Positions 11,009 to 18,686 of a stretch of DNA of 64,000 bases are shown here, piece by piece; position 1 is the stretch's first letter, and every line of letters begins with the position of its first letter. A model generated the notes under the pieces. It was not told the origin of the DNA. It searched no databases and worked only from the letters and a program-made list of their open reading frames with translations. Both the position numbers and the translations under genes were made by a program. Source of the stretch: Sphingomonadales bacterium (lineage in GTDB: Bacteria; Pseudomonadota; Alphaproteobacteria; Sphingomonadales; Sphingomonadaceae); NCBI GenBank assembly GCA_004173185.1, contig SEFZ01000009.1, positions 62,001-126,000 of the forward strand. The letters are read 5' to 3'.

Positions 11009-11490
11009 AGCTTCACCCCCTTGGTTTCGCACAGATATTCGCAGATTTCGCGCAGGCCCGGATCGACATCCTGGGCGCTCATAAGCCGCTCCGGCGACCA
11101 GATATCGAAGGTCTCGCCGCTGCCGTAAAACAGCGCCCATTTGTCGATGCCGGCCTTGGCGCGGAAGAAAGGCGGGATCACGAAGCGACCGCTGTCATCG
11201 AACGGCGCCTTTTCCACCAGACCGAAAGCGCGGCGCTTGGCGCGAACATCGGCCTGCTCGCCGAGCGCACCATCAACCTGAGGGCGCATATCGATACGGT
11301 CGTACTTTTCCTTCGACCAGCTCAGGTCATGCGCAGAGAGGCACGGATCGAACGGGTGCGCGCTCACAACGATCTGACGGATGTCGGAATTGCGTTCGGC
11401 GGCGGCGCGCAGGTCTGCGGGGATGGCGACTCGACCTTTCTGGTCGACCGCCTGAAGCGCAAATCCTTCGAATAGCTCCCTGTCTACCAC
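11005..11490 (-). CDS. mraZ: Transcriptional regulator MraZ
   Basis: First gene of the dcw run. The 161-residue protein has two MraZ/SpoVT-AbrB-like repeats: the first around [22 protein letters not shown], the second around [13 protein letters not shown]. MraZ forms a ring-shaped oligomer and binds direct repeats in its own promoter to control the cluster. The start is a GTG; no ATG lies nearby in frame. The GGG repeat array about 130-165 bp upstream is a candidate binding site. Confidence 0.94.
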   Translation of the reverse strand: MVDRELFEGFALQAVDQKGRVAIPADLRAAAERNSDIRQIVVSAHPFDPCLSAHDLSWSKEKYDRIDMRPQVDGALGEQADVRAKRRAFGLVEKAPFDDSGRFVIPPFFRAKAGIDKWALFYGSGETFDIWSPERLMSAQDVDPGLREICEYLCETKGVKL

Positions 11491-12110
11491 GCCAATACCC
11501 CAGACGCGGGCACAACTTTCTCGTCTCCGGAAACAGCCTTTTCAGCCGCCTCCAGGTGCGTTTGCCGACGATGATAGGGTGTGCCCCCTCTTAAGCATCT
11601 TGTTTAACACAAGCGCTCGGGGACACAACGGGTGAAATGGGGATTTCACGGGAATTTGCCCCACTTTTCGTCTGATTTCGACGATGTTTTCAGTAGAGTC
11701 AGTATTTGTTCTTGGAGTGTTTCAGTCTTTCGTCGCGGCCACCGTCCGAACTATGGTTAATTCCTGAGCCCGGGCCAAATCCCCGCTTTTGCCCGTCCAA
11801 ACGGTACAAGTTACGGTGAATCCGGGATTTCTTCGCCGCGCGGTATAACAGGGCGCGGGAGTCTGCACACCCCATTAACCTTCGGAAAAGCGCAGAAATC
11901 CTGCGAGTCGGCGCGGAATAGCCTCAGAACCGGTCACTCGGACCTATTGCGGGTTCGAGTTCTTCCCGTGCGAAAGCGGGAGTCTAGGGTTCAAATAGCT
12001 AGCCTAATGGCTCTGGAATCCTGCCTCCACGGGAAAACCAATGCGCACTTGATCCTATGGAATAATCGCCGACCACACGCGGCGTAACCATGGCCGCACT
12101 CCCAAAGGAG
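11491..12110. other. Gene-free leader and promoter region of the dcw cluster
   Basis: About 620 bp between mraZ and the next gene upstream, with no convincing coding frame. It holds the candidate MraZ operator (11619-11653) and six GANTC sites at 11696, 11818, 11859, 11905, 11980 and 12016. A small hairpin (TCCCG/CGGGA) lies near 11963-11980. The octamer GGGAGTCT occurs twice (around 11857 and 11978). No RNase P RNA or other known RNA signature was found. Confidence 0.6.
11619..11653. promoter_or_regulatory. Candidate MraZ operator: four GGG repeats at 10-11 bp spacing
   Basis: On the plus strand GGG or GGGG runs begin at 11619, 11630, 11639 and 11650, each with a C or T on the 5' side and an A/T-rich spacer between. 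MraZ in enterobacteria is known to bind TGGG-type direct repeats with 10 bp period in the mraZ leader. The array lies 130-165 bp upstream of mraZ. The spacing is seen directly; the role is inferred. The repeats read on the strand opposite to mraZ, which is a reservation. Confidence 0.4.
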
Positions 12111-12437
12111 CTATTGCTGTTGCTGTTGCGCCTGCTCGCGCGCGACCTTCGCGGCGCCCGCAGCTTCGGTCGATGTGGTGCTCGGCGTCACGCCCATTTC
12201 GGCCAGCGGTTCGTCCTTGCCCTTTGCAACGCTGGTGTTGCCCGCGCCACCCACCGTCATGTCGGCGACAACGGATGCGTTGGGCGCGCCAATGGCGGCC
12301 ACCGGCACGTCCCGGTTTGCCGAGGAGAAGATCGCGCTCGCGAGCCCGATCAACACCAGTACGATCAGCAATCCGGTCATACCGACCCGAACGCGCTGCA
12401 TCGCCTGAGCTGAGTCCTGATGAGATCCTGACTTCAT
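12111..12437 (-). CDS. Small single-pass membrane protein, function unknown
   Basis: A 108-residue protein starting MKSGSHQDSAQAMQRVRVGM, with one clear membrane segment (TGLLIVLVLIGLASAIF, about residues 21-37) and a periplasmic tail of about 70 residues rich in Ala, Gly, Thr and Val that ends in a run of Gln residues. The tail is of low complexity with no recognised domain. It follows cysK by 50 bp on the same strand. The frame stays open upstream into the cysK 3' end, so the start is uncertain; this ATG was chosen because everything before it overlaps cysK. No family name can be given. Confidence 0.65.
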   Translation of the reverse strand: MKSGSHQDSAQAMQRVRVGMTGLLIVLVLIGLASAIFSSANRDVPVAAIGAPNASVVADMTVGGAGNTSVAKGKDEPLAEMGVTPSTTSTEAAGAAKVAREQAQQQQQ

Positions 12438-12487
12438 ACCTGTGGCATAAATGTAACGCGTTAACGGCAGCTTGTCGAGCGCAGTGC

Positions 12488-13480
12488 TCAGTTCGTCGCG
12501 AGCCAGTGCGGGACAGGCAGCCCCTTCGCTTCCAACCACTCACCATTATAGAGCGTTGAAAGATAACGGAAACCGGTATCGCACAGGATCGTCGCGATGC
12601 GCTTGCCCGGCCCCAATTGCTGCGCAAGCTTTACCGCGCCGGCCACGTTTATCCCCGAGGAAAGCCCCAGGCACAGCCCTTCCTCGCTCAAAAGCCGCGT
12701 GACCCACTCCATCCCTTCCGAATCCGAGACGCGAAATTGGGTGTCGATAGGTGCGCCTTCGAGGTTGGCGGTAATCCGCCCCTGCCCGATCCCTTCGGCG
12801 ACCGACGACCCCTCGGCGCGCAGTTCGCCGCACGCATAATATTCGTACAGCGAGGCCCCGTGCGGATCGCTCAGCGCGATGCAGATGCTCTCGTCCTTGG
12901 CCTTGAGCCCCAGGCCCACGCCCGCAATCGTGCCGCCGGTGCCGGCCGAGCAAGTGAAGCCGTCAATCCGCCCCTCCATCTGCTGCCAGATTTCCTCGGC
13001 GGTACCGGTGATATGCGCGCGGCGATTGGCGATATTGTCGAACTGGTTGGCCCACACCGCGTTTGGGGTCTCCTCGGCGATCCGCCGCGAAGTGTGCACG
13101 AAATGGCCGGGGTTCGAATAAGGCGCGGCGGGCACCAGCACGAGTTCGGCACCCAAAGCGCGCAGCGTGTCCATCTTCTCGCGCGATTGCGTCTCGGGCA
13201 TCACGATGATCGTCTTATAGCCCTTGGCATTGGCGACCAGCGCAAGGCCGATCCCGGTATTGCCCGCGGTCCCTTCGACGATCGTCCCGCCCGGCTGGAT
13301 CAGCCCGCGCGCCTCGGCATCCTCGACGATCGAAAGCGCCGCGCGATCCTTCACCGAGGCTCCGGGATTGGCGAACTCGCACTTGCCGTAAATGTCGCAG
13401 CCAGTGGCTTCGCTCGGGCCTTTCAGGCGAACCAGCGGAGTATTGCCAATCAGCGCCAGCGTGTCGGATGTCGTATGCAT
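12488..13480 (-). CDS. cysK: Cysteine synthase A (O-acetylserine sulfhydrylase family)
   Basis: A PLP enzyme of 330 residues that makes cysteine from O-acetylserine and sulfide. It has the N-terminal IGNTPLVRL motif, the PLP lysine in GASVKDRA, the substrate loop GTAGNTGIGLA and the phosphate-cradle GTGGTIAGVG. The open frame begins 13 codons earlier, but MHTTSDTLALIGNTPLV is the natural family start. Cystathionine beta-synthase is a less likely alternative, because there is no CBS domain and the length fits CysK. Confidence 0.92.
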   Translation of the reverse strand: MHTTSDTLALIGNTPLVRLKGPSEATGCDIYGKCEFANPGASVKDRAALSIVEDAEARGLIQPGGTIVEGTAGNTGIGLALVANAKGYKTIIVMPETQSREKMDTLRALGAELVLVPAAPYSNPGHFVHTSRRIAEETPNAVWANQFDNIANRRAHITGTAEEIWQQMEGRIDGFTCSAGTGGTIAGVGLGLKAKDESICIALSDPHGASLYEYYACGELRAEGSSVAEGIGQGRITANLEGAPIDTQFRVSDSEGMEWVTRLLSEEGLCLGLSSGINVAGAVKLAQQLGPGKRIATILCDTGFRYLSTLYNGEWLEAKGLPVPHWLATN

Positions 13481-13525
13481 GCCGCTTAGATGGAGCGCAT
13501 TGCCGCGCGGGGCAAGCAAGCGAAA

Positions 13526-13855
13526 CTATGCCGTGACGCCGGCTGCCTTCAAATGCCGGTCTAGCCCGCCAAACAGCCACAGGAAGAACATCCGGTAATC
13601 GCTGAACAGCGACCAGAGCGGATAGGTAAAAGTCGCCGGCCGGTTCTTCTCCACCCCGAAATGCGCAGCCCAGGCAAAGCCATATCCGGCAAGCGGCACC
13701 AGCACCCACCACCAGCCGCCCGTGCCCGCCGCGATCAGCAGGAACCACAGGCTCAGGATGGTGCCAATATAATGCAGCCCCCGCGTCTGCGGCTTGGCAT
13801 GCTCGCGCAGATAGAAGGGCCAGAACTCGCGATAGGTGGTGATCTTTCCGGACAT
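13526..13855 (-). CDS. DUF962 / Mpo1-like integral membrane protein
   Basis: A 109-residue protein with the DUF962 signature: [25 protein letters not shown] near the N-terminus, then two to three membrane segments and a conserved [20 protein letters not shown] stretch. The yeast relative Mpo1 is an alpha-oxidation dioxygenase acting on 2-hydroxy fatty acids; the histidines of HYIG and HFGVEKNRP are conserved here. Whether the bacterial protein does the same is not established. It is the last gene on the minus strand before the divergent vapBC pair. Confidence 0.85.
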   Translation of the reverse strand: MSGKITTYREFWPFYLREHAKPQTRGLHYIGTILSLWFLLIAAGTGGWWWVLVPLAGYGFAWAAHFGVEKNRPATFTYPLWSLFSDYRMFFLWLFGGLDRHLKAAGVTA

Positions 13856-13923
13856 ATTGCGGATGCTACATCGCTTTCCGGGGGTTGCAAGCCATGGTAG
13901 AAAGGCCAGCGACGGAGGTAGAA

Positions 13924-14190
13924 ATGGGTGTGCAGCTCAACATCAAAGACGCCGAAACGGTACGGCTCGCGCGCCAACTGGCGGAAGCGACCGGCCAGCC
14001 GGTAACACAGGCGATCAAACAGGCGCTGGAGAGCGAATTGCGCCGACGCGACGAGGAAAAGGCAATTTATGTCGCCCGCCTTCGTGAAATTGCACGAGAA
14101 TTCCGCGCTGATATGCCTCAGGAATTGCGGGACTTGAGCTCCAAAGAGTGGATGGACGGCATCTACGACGAAGACGGCCTGCCGAAGTGA
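13924..14190 (+). CDS. vapB: Type II antitoxin, VapB family
   Basis: An 88-residue protein beginning [20 protein letters not shown], a ribbon-helix-helix N-terminus of the Rv0623/PSK type, followed by a charged C-terminal tail ([17 protein letters not shown]) of the sort that occupies the PIN active site. GGAGG lies seven bases before this ATG; an in-frame ATG 13 codons earlier lacks such a site. The antitoxin would neutralise the next gene product and repress the shared promoter. Its stop overlaps the toxin start as GTGA. Confidence 0.88.
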   Translation: MGVQLNIKDAETVRLARQLAEATGQPVTQAIKQALESELRRRDEEKAIYVARLREIAREFRADMPQELRDLSSKEWMDGIYDEDGLPK

Positions 14191-14573
14191 TTGTCGACAC
14201 GTCTGCGATCATGGCCATTGTGCTGGGCGAACCCGAAGGCGAGGCGATGCTGATCAAGCTCGGCGAAGCATCGGTCAGACGCTTGTCCGTTGGTACCTGG
14301 ATGGAACTGGGCGCGGTCATACAGCGCCGCTATCCGTCCAGGGCCGAAATCGCTGAGGCCTTTATTCGAACCGGCAGCTTTTCGCTAGAAGCGGTGACTG
14401 CAGAGCAGGGCCGGATCGGCCGCGAAGCGTATCGCATATATGGCCAGGGCGCCGGCCACCCCGCTCGCCTGAACTTCGGTGATTGCTTCGCTTACGCCCT
14501 CGCGAAAACCACCGGCGAACCCCTGCTCTTCAAAGGCGACGACTTCGCGCAAACGGACATAGCCGCCGCGTGA
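14187..14573 (+). CDS. vapC: Type II toxin, VapC family PIN-domain ribonuclease
   Basis: A 128-residue PIN-domain protein. The acidic metal-binding residues are in the expected order: Asp in [11 protein letters not shown], Glu in WMELGAVI, Asp in NFGDCFAYALA and Asp in FKGDDFAQTD. VapC proteins cleave tRNA or rRNA. The GTG start overlaps the antitoxin stop. The open frame begins 13 codons earlier, but only the GTG start gives the normal VapC N-terminus. The pair looks intact. Confidence 0.9.
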   Translation: MIVDTSAIMAIVLGEPEGEAMLIKLGEASVRRLSVGTWMELGAVIQRRYPSRAEIAEAFIRTGSFSLEAVTAEQGRIGREAYRIYGQGAGHPARLNFGDCFAYALAKTTGEPLLFKGDDFAQTDIAAA

Positions 14574-15064
14574 CCCTACGCAAGCACAGCTTTCCGCCCA
14601 TTATCGATGGCCGCGTCCGCCTGCTCGTCCTCGGATCACTCCCCGGCGAACGCTCGCTGGCCGAGCAGCGTTATTACGCGCATCCGCAGAACCAATTCTG
14701 GCAGTTGATCTCGCCCGCCGCCGGTCGCGACCTCACCGCCCTTCCCTACGAAGCCCGCCTCGCCGCCTTGCTCGAAGTACATATCGGCCTGTGGGATGTC
14801 GTCGCCAGCGCGACGCGCCCCGGCAGCACCGACGCCGCCATCCGCGATATAGAAGGTCATGACATAGCCGCGCTCGCAGCCACCCTGCCCGATCTGCGCG
14901 CGATTGCGTTCAACGGCGCCACCGCATTCAAACAGGGCGTGAAGCAGCTCGGCCCGACCGCCGGGCGCTACGAAATCGTCGCCTTGCCCTCCAGCAGCCC
15001 ACTGCACACCGTCGGCCTCGCGGCCAAGCTCCCGACCTGGAAAGCGCTCAGCGCGCGCCTCTAG
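14570..15064 (+). CDS. DNA glycosylase of the uracil-DNA glycosylase superfamily (hypoxanthine-type)
   Basis: A 164-residue protein with the motif GSLPGERSL followed by YYAHPQNQFWQLI, characteristic of family 6 (hypoxanthine/deoxyinosine DNA glycosylases) of the UDG superfamily, and a later SSSPLH motif matching the conserved substrate-loop histidine region. It would remove deaminated bases from DNA. The GTG start overlaps the vapC stop as GTGA, so it appears co-translated with the toxin. Whether this coupling has meaning is unknown. Confidence 0.82.
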   Translation: MTLRKHSFPPIIDGRVRLLVLGSLPGERSLAEQRYYAHPQNQFWQLISPAAGRDLTALPYEARLAALLEVHIGLWDVVASATRPGSTDAAIRDIEGHDIAALAATLPDLRAIAFNGATAFKQGVKQLGPTAGRYEIVALPSSSPLHTVGLAAKLPTWKALSARL

Positions 15065-15573
15065 ATCCCTGCATTGTCCGCCGACGATGAGATCGCATTA
15101 TCTGAATCCGCGGCCGCGGCCCCGCCAAGCTTCTGCCCAGCACATCCCGTCAGCGTCCGCGCGCCGATCTTGACCGTCGCCTTGAGCGGCAAAGTGTTAT
15201 CCTCTTCGCCCACTTCGAGGCAGCTTTCCCCGGCAAGCGTGATCGTAACCGCTTCGCCCGTCGCTGTCCGCGTCTCGATCGTCGCGACATTGCCGGTGAT
15301 CGTCGGAGCCTGCGCCGGCCATTCGGACTTCACGCCATCCTTGATGCCGAAATCCTCGAACTCGATCTTTCCGGGCTCAAGCGCCAGAAGCCAATAAGGC
15401 TCGGTCCCGAAAGCTTCCACCCGCTTGCCGAAATCGACTCCGGCGATGCTGGTCGCGGTCGGCTTCTGCTGGAGCAACTGCGGATCGAGCGCGATATTCT
15501 CTCCCGAAACCGGAGCGCCCGAGTCCCCACAGCCCGCGAGCAGTATCAGTGAAGCAATTGCAATCGCGCGCAT
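15061..15573 (-). CDS. Putative lipoprotein, COG3650-like
   Basis: A 170-residue protein starting MRAIAIASLILLAGCGDSG: a signal peptide with lipobox LAGC, so it should be lipid-anchored at the cell envelope. The mature part has FGTEPYWLLALEPGKIEFED, similar to the GTEPFW pattern of COG3650 envelope proteins, and a C-terminal CAGQKLGGAAA segment. The frame is open 40 codons upstream, but only this ATG gives a signal peptide. The gene converges with the glycosylase gene and overlaps it by four bases. Function unknown. Confidence 0.78.
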   Translation of the reverse strand: MRAIAIASLILLAGCGDSGAPVSGENIALDPQLLQQKPTATSIAGVDFGKRVEAFGTEPYWLLALEPGKIEFEDFGIKDGVKSEWPAQAPTITGNVATIETRTATGEAVTITLAGESCLEVGEEDNTLPLKATVKIGARTLTGCAGQKLGGAAAADSDNAISSSADNAGI

Positions 15574-15887
15574 TTCAGTCCCCCGGATTTCGCAGAGCCT
15601 GAGCGCGGCAGCGGTGTCGGTCAAGCCTCGCTTCAAGGGCGCTCGATCACGGAGAGATGCGGGCGCTATTCGGTGTAAATCGTTTCGCTGCATGGCGGCA
15701 TAAACGCGCCATCGAAAGAAACATCGCTTTCGGACGTATTCGGGAAATGAATGAATTCCACGAGGAATGCAGGCAATTCAGCCTACAGCAATAAACGCAA
15801 TGCTATCTTGCACCGCACAAAAAGAATGTGACTATATATCACGAATCACTTGACGGTTATTGCCCCTTCCAGGAAACCGCTTTCCCT
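15574..15887. other. Divergent intergenic region between two lipoprotein genes
   Basis: About 314 bp, noticeably richer in A and T (especially 15700-15870) than the flanking genes. It should hold promoters for both divergent lipoprotein genes; a TTGACG hexamer lies at about 15850, but no well-spaced -10 partner was found. No RNA gene recognised. Confidence 0.4.
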
Positions 15888-16265
15888 ATGAACAAGAGCC
15901 TCCCCTTTGCCGCCGCCGCGGTGCTGTTTGCGTTGTCGGCCTGTGAAAATAAGCCTGAAGAAGTCTCCGGCGTCGTAGCCGATCCGATGGCCTCGCAGCT
16001 CGCCAATGCTGCACCGGTCGTGCTTCCGCCGTCGATCACGGCGAGCAAGCAGATGCGCTGCGGTGACAACAGCCTCGTCTTCGTCGATTTCTTCCAGGGC
16101 GATACCCAGGTTCAGGTCCGGGCCACCAAGAATGGCGGCGGCACGATGCTCACGGCGCCTGCCGCTGGCGAACCCTATGTCGCAGAAGGCTTCAAGCTGA
16201 CCGGCGACGCCAAGACCGCCACGGTGGTCACGCCGAACGAAGGCACGCGCACCTGCAAGGCCTGA
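15888..16265 (+). CDS. Small lipoprotein, function unknown
   Basis: A 125-residue protein starting MNKSLPFAAAAVLFALSACE with a lipobox LSAC, so it is probably a membrane-anchored lipoprotein. The mature part contains two cysteines (QMRCGDNS and TRTCKA), a beta-rich central segment with FVDFFQGDTQVQVRATKNGGG, and no recognised enzyme motif. The pattern resembles MliC-type C-type-lysozyme inhibitor folds, but the match is too weak to name. Followed by a strong terminator. Confidence 0.7.
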   Translation: MNKSLPFAAAAVLFALSACENKPEEVSGVVADPMASQLANAAPVVLPPSITASKQMRCGDNSLVFVDFFQGDTQVQVRATKNGGGTMLTAPAAGEPYVAEGFKLTGDAKTATVVTPNEGTRTCKA

Positions 16266-16291
16266 TCCGTTCCATTTTTCTTTCCATTTCG

Positions 16292-16322
16292 GGGCCGGTG
16301 GAGATTTCCGCCGGCCCTTTTT
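16292..16322 (+). terminator. Rho-independent terminator after the small lipoprotein gene
   Basis: An 11-bp stem (GGGCCGGTGGA paired with TCCGCCGGCCC, one G-T pair) with a four-base loop, followed by five T. It lies 26 bp after the stop codon and before aat. Confidence 0.88.
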
Positions 16323-16362
16323 CATGGCAGCCTGTGTTTGACGTGGAGCAAGGCGTGAACCG

Positions 16363-17112
16363 ATGAGCCATCCCCTTCCCCCTCAGCTCGAACTCGATCC
16401 GGATATGCTGCTGCGCGCCTATGCGATGGGCGTATTCCCGATGGCGGATCATCGGCTGGCGCCCAGCGTCTATTGGGTCGAGCCCAAATTGCGCGGCGTG
16501 CTCCCGCTCGATGATTTCCATCTGTCGCGCTCGCTCAGGAAGACGATCCAGTCGAACCGCTTCCGCGTGACAGTCGACACCGAATTTCAGCGGATGATGC
16601 AGCTTTGCGCCGAATCCGCCACCGATCGCCCCGATACTTGGATCAACGGCCCGATCGAGCGGGTGTTCGTAGAGTTGCACCGTCGCGGCTTCGCACACTC
16701 GGTCGAATGCTGGGACGGCGATCGGCTGGCGGGCGGCCTATATGGCCTCGCGCTCGGCCGCGCATTCTTCGGCGAATCGATGGTCACCCGCGTGCGTGAC
16801 GCATCGAAAGTCGCCTTCGCGCATCTGGTGGCCCGGCTGAAAGCGGGCGGTTTCACCCTGCTCGATTGCCAGTTTCAAACCGAACATCTCGCCTCGCTCG
16901 GGGCAGTAGAAATGCCCCGTGACGATTATGTCGCGTTGCTGGATGCCGCCTTGGGCGAAGGCTCGGCCGGGCTCGCATCGGGCGCGCCGTCGGTCGATGG
17001 CGATTTCTTCGTGCTCGATCGCGATGCGCCGCCGTTGCCCGACGGTGCCGCAACCGTGTCCGGCCCGCTATCCTTGAAAGTCATCGCGCAGCTCTTGGGC
17101 CACACATCGTAG
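16363..17112 (+). CDS. aat: Leucyl/phenylalanyl-tRNA--protein transferase
   Basis: Aat adds Leu or Phe to N-terminal Lys or Arg of proteins, marking them for ClpS/ClpAP degradation (N-degron pathway). The 249-residue protein has the family core: LLRAYAMGVFPMAD, YWVEPKLRGVLPLDDFH, the HSVECWDGDRLAGGLYGLALG segment, FFGESMVTRVRDASKVA and LLDCQFQTEHLASLGA. The C-terminus extends slightly beyond many homologues and overlaps the convergent DUF2155 gene by 187 bp. Confidence 0.94.
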   Translation: MSHPLPPQLELDPDMLLRAYAMGVFPMADHRLAPSVYWVEPKLRGVLPLDDFHLSRSLRKTIQSNRFRVTVDTEFQRMMQLCAESATDRPDTWINGPIERVFVELHRRGFAHSVECWDGDRLAGGLYGLALGRAFFGESMVTRVRDASKVAFAHLVARLKAGGFTLLDCQFQTEHLASLGAVEMPRDDYVALLDAALGEGSAGLASGAPSVDGDFFVLDRDAPPLPDGAATVSGPLSLKVIAQLLGHTS

Positions 17113-17570
17113 ATCCCGTGCTGTACGACGTTGAGCGCCGGACGCTCCTTGTACAACCAGCCCGAAAAGACACGATACCACTTCTTGTCGAGACCCTCGA
17201 TATCGACCTGGACGAACGCGCCGGTAAGCTCGTCGGCTTCCCACGGCGCGGTCTTTTCGCACGCGCGCAAATGCACAATGACATTGTCGATCCGAGTCGC
17301 CTGCCCCGGCTTGAGCTTGAACTCGCGGGTTACGCCGTTGCGCTTGTTGAGAATGCCGAGCACCGCTTCGCGCTCTGCCATCGGAGTCGCCGATGCGTCC
17401 TCGGCGATTTTCTCGCCATCGGCGCGCACCGCGATGACTTCGGCGCCACTATCGCTCCCGTCGGTGGTGACGACTTCATCGGCCGCATCATTGCCGCCCG
17501 CGCCGCCACCGGAGCATGCAGCCAGCGCGAGCGCCAGCAGGCTCACGGCAAGCGGAGCGCGAAAATTCAT
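16926..17570 (-). CDS. DUF2155 lipoprotein/secreted protein
   Basis: A 214-residue protein starting MNFRAPLAVSLLALALAACS (lipobox LAAC). The DUF2155 domain runs from about residue 70 to 150 (VLGILNKRNGVTREFKLKPG ... VFSGWLYKERPALN ... VQHGIYDVWPKSCAM). DUF2155 genes are frequent in alphaproteobacteria, but the function is unknown. The last 62 residues are Ser/Ala/Pro-rich, look disordered, and are encoded antisense to the end of aat. The ATG overlaps the stop of the NDUFA12 gene (ATGA). Confidence 0.85.
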   Translation of the reverse strand: MNFRAPLAVSLLALALAACSGGGAGGNDAADEVVTTDGSDSGAEVIAVRADGEKIAEDASATPMAEREAVLGILNKRNGVTREFKLKPGQATRIDNVIVHLRACEKTAPWEADELTGAFVQVDIEGLDKKWYRVFSGWLYKERPALNVVQHGIYDVWPKSCAMTFKDSGPDTVAAPSGNGGASRSSTKKSPSTDGAPDASPAEPSPKAASSNAT

Positions 17571-17959
17571 GCGCCCGGGGCCCATGCCTCATAATCGCCG
17601 GTCGCAGCAGCGCGCCGTGCACCCTTTTCAAGCGCGCCGGGCGGACGATAGGCCAGCTCGGTGCCGGTCAGATTGGCCTCAGCGGGCTTTTCCCACACGC
17701 GCGGCGCGGGCAGGGCCGCGTCGGGAACCTCATCGATCTGATGATGCAGCCAGCTAAACCATTCGGGCGGAACCCGGCTGGCATCGTTCAAACCGGCATA
17801 GATCACCCAGCGGCGAGTCATGCCGTGCATGTTCGTCCCGCCCTGCCAATAGACATTGCCGAGCGAGTCCTCGCCAACCTTGTCCTTGCCACGAAGGCCC
17901 ATATAGGTCCCGAAGGTGGCGCCTTCCCACCAAGTGAAGATATTCTTGAAAATGCCCAT
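17567..17959 (-). CDS. NDUFA12-family complex I accessory protein
   Basis: A 130-residue protein starting MGIFKNIFTWWEGATFGTYM with the family pattern GRDxxGNxYW (here KDKVGEDSLGNVYWQGG), followed by RRWVIYAG, PPEWFSWLHHQIDEVP and a C-terminal NLTGTELAYRPPGAL. NDUFA12 (B17.2) is an accessory subunit of respiratory complex I, kept in alphaproteobacteria, where the gene is often near DUF2155 and aat. The family-type Met at 17959 is preferred over a start 12 codons upstream. Confidence 0.93.
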   Translation of the reverse strand: MGIFKNIFTWWEGATFGTYMGLRGKDKVGEDSLGNVYWQGGTNMHGMTRRWVIYAGLNDASRVPPEWFSWLHHQIDEVPDAALPAPRVWEKPAEANLTGTELAYRPPGALEKGARRAAATGDYEAWAPGA

Positions 17960-18045
17960 GCGAGGCGGATTAGCCGGGCGCAGTGGGCGAGGCAATCCAC
18001 AACCGCCTCAATCCAACCGCCACCGACAAGGAATGCCCCAACTCT

Positions 18046-18154
18046 TTGTCACCCCGGCCTGGTTCCCGGGGCCACCGGGAGGCAATACGGGATCGGAGGC
18101 TCGGGCCGCACCGCACGCAGCTTGGTGGCCCCCGGAACCAGTCCGTAGCGACAA
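18046..18154. repeat. Palindromic repeat element with 31-bp imperfect arms
   Basis: Arms 18046-18076 and 18124-18154 are inverted copies matching at 26 of 31 positions, separated by 47 bp. The inner part (CTGGTTCC followed by CCGGGGCCACC or GGGGGCCACC) is almost perfect and the tips begin TTGTC. The left arm resembles the repeat at 21780-21810 (TTGTCACCCCGG then CTGGTTCC). It lies between two minus-strand genes, downstream of the DUF192 gene, and could act as a terminator or be a REP-like mobile repeat. Confidence 0.75.
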
Positions 18155-18180
18155 CCTTGGCCCCGTTCGCGCGAGTCCGT

Positions 18181-18681
18181 TTAGCCGCCCTGCCCCGGCC
18201 ACGTCACTTTGTCGCCCGGCGCGATGCCCAGTTCGGCTGCCTTGCCAGCGTTGATCTCAAGCACGGCGCTCACCGGCTCGTGCGATTTCACCGGGTCTTC
18301 CGAATACGGCACTGTGTTTTCCGCGATCGTCGCGATCGTGCCGTCGGGGCGGATGAAGATGATGTCGAGCGAACTCGGCGTGTTCTTCATCCAGAAGCTT
18401 GCTTCCCGCGGGCCGTTGCCCTCCGCCGGATAGGGCGTGAAGATCATGCCGCCATCGGCCGGGATGCCGGTGCGAAACATCAACCCGCGTTCCTGCTCGG
18501 CGCCCGTGCGCGCGACATCGACGTTGAAGACCCTTGGGCCAGCCGTGGTCTGCACGGTGACAACCAGCTTGGCCGCGGCCTGCTCGCTGCTGGTGTTCGC
18601 GCCCGCATCGCTCTTGCATGCCGTGCTGGCAAACAACGCCGTAGCGGCAAGCGCCGCTGCAATTCCACGCTTCGAAATCAT
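18181..18681 (-). CDS. DUF192 family lipoprotein
   Basis: A 166-residue protein starting MISKRGIAAALAATALFAST with a Cys shortly after (STACKSD), so probably a lipoprotein. The DUF192 domain covers residues 50-160, with the signatures ERGLMFRTGIPADGGMIF, FWMKNTPSSLDIIFI and AVLEINAGKAAELGI. DUF192 proteins have a compact beta-fold; the function is not settled. It ends just after the palindromic repeat and starts five bases after the double cold-shock gene, probably in one transcript. Confidence 0.88.
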   Translation of the reverse strand: MISKRGIAAALAATALFASTACKSDAGANTSSEQAAAKLVVTVQTTAGPRVFNVDVARTGAEQERGLMFRTGIPADGGMIFTPYPAEGNGPREASFWMKNTPSSLDIIFIRPDGTIATIAENTVPYSEDPVKSHEPVSAVLEINAGKAAELGIAPGDKVTWPGQGG

Positions 18682-18686
18682 GATAC

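Noticed and set aside
11591..11607. Two TTAA half-sites, a possible CtrA site
   Set aside because: The spacing is nine bases instead of the seven typical of CtrA sites.
11491..12110. RNase P RNA or another structured RNA in the mraZ leader
   Set aside because: The conserved RNase P RNA segments were looked for on both strands and not found.
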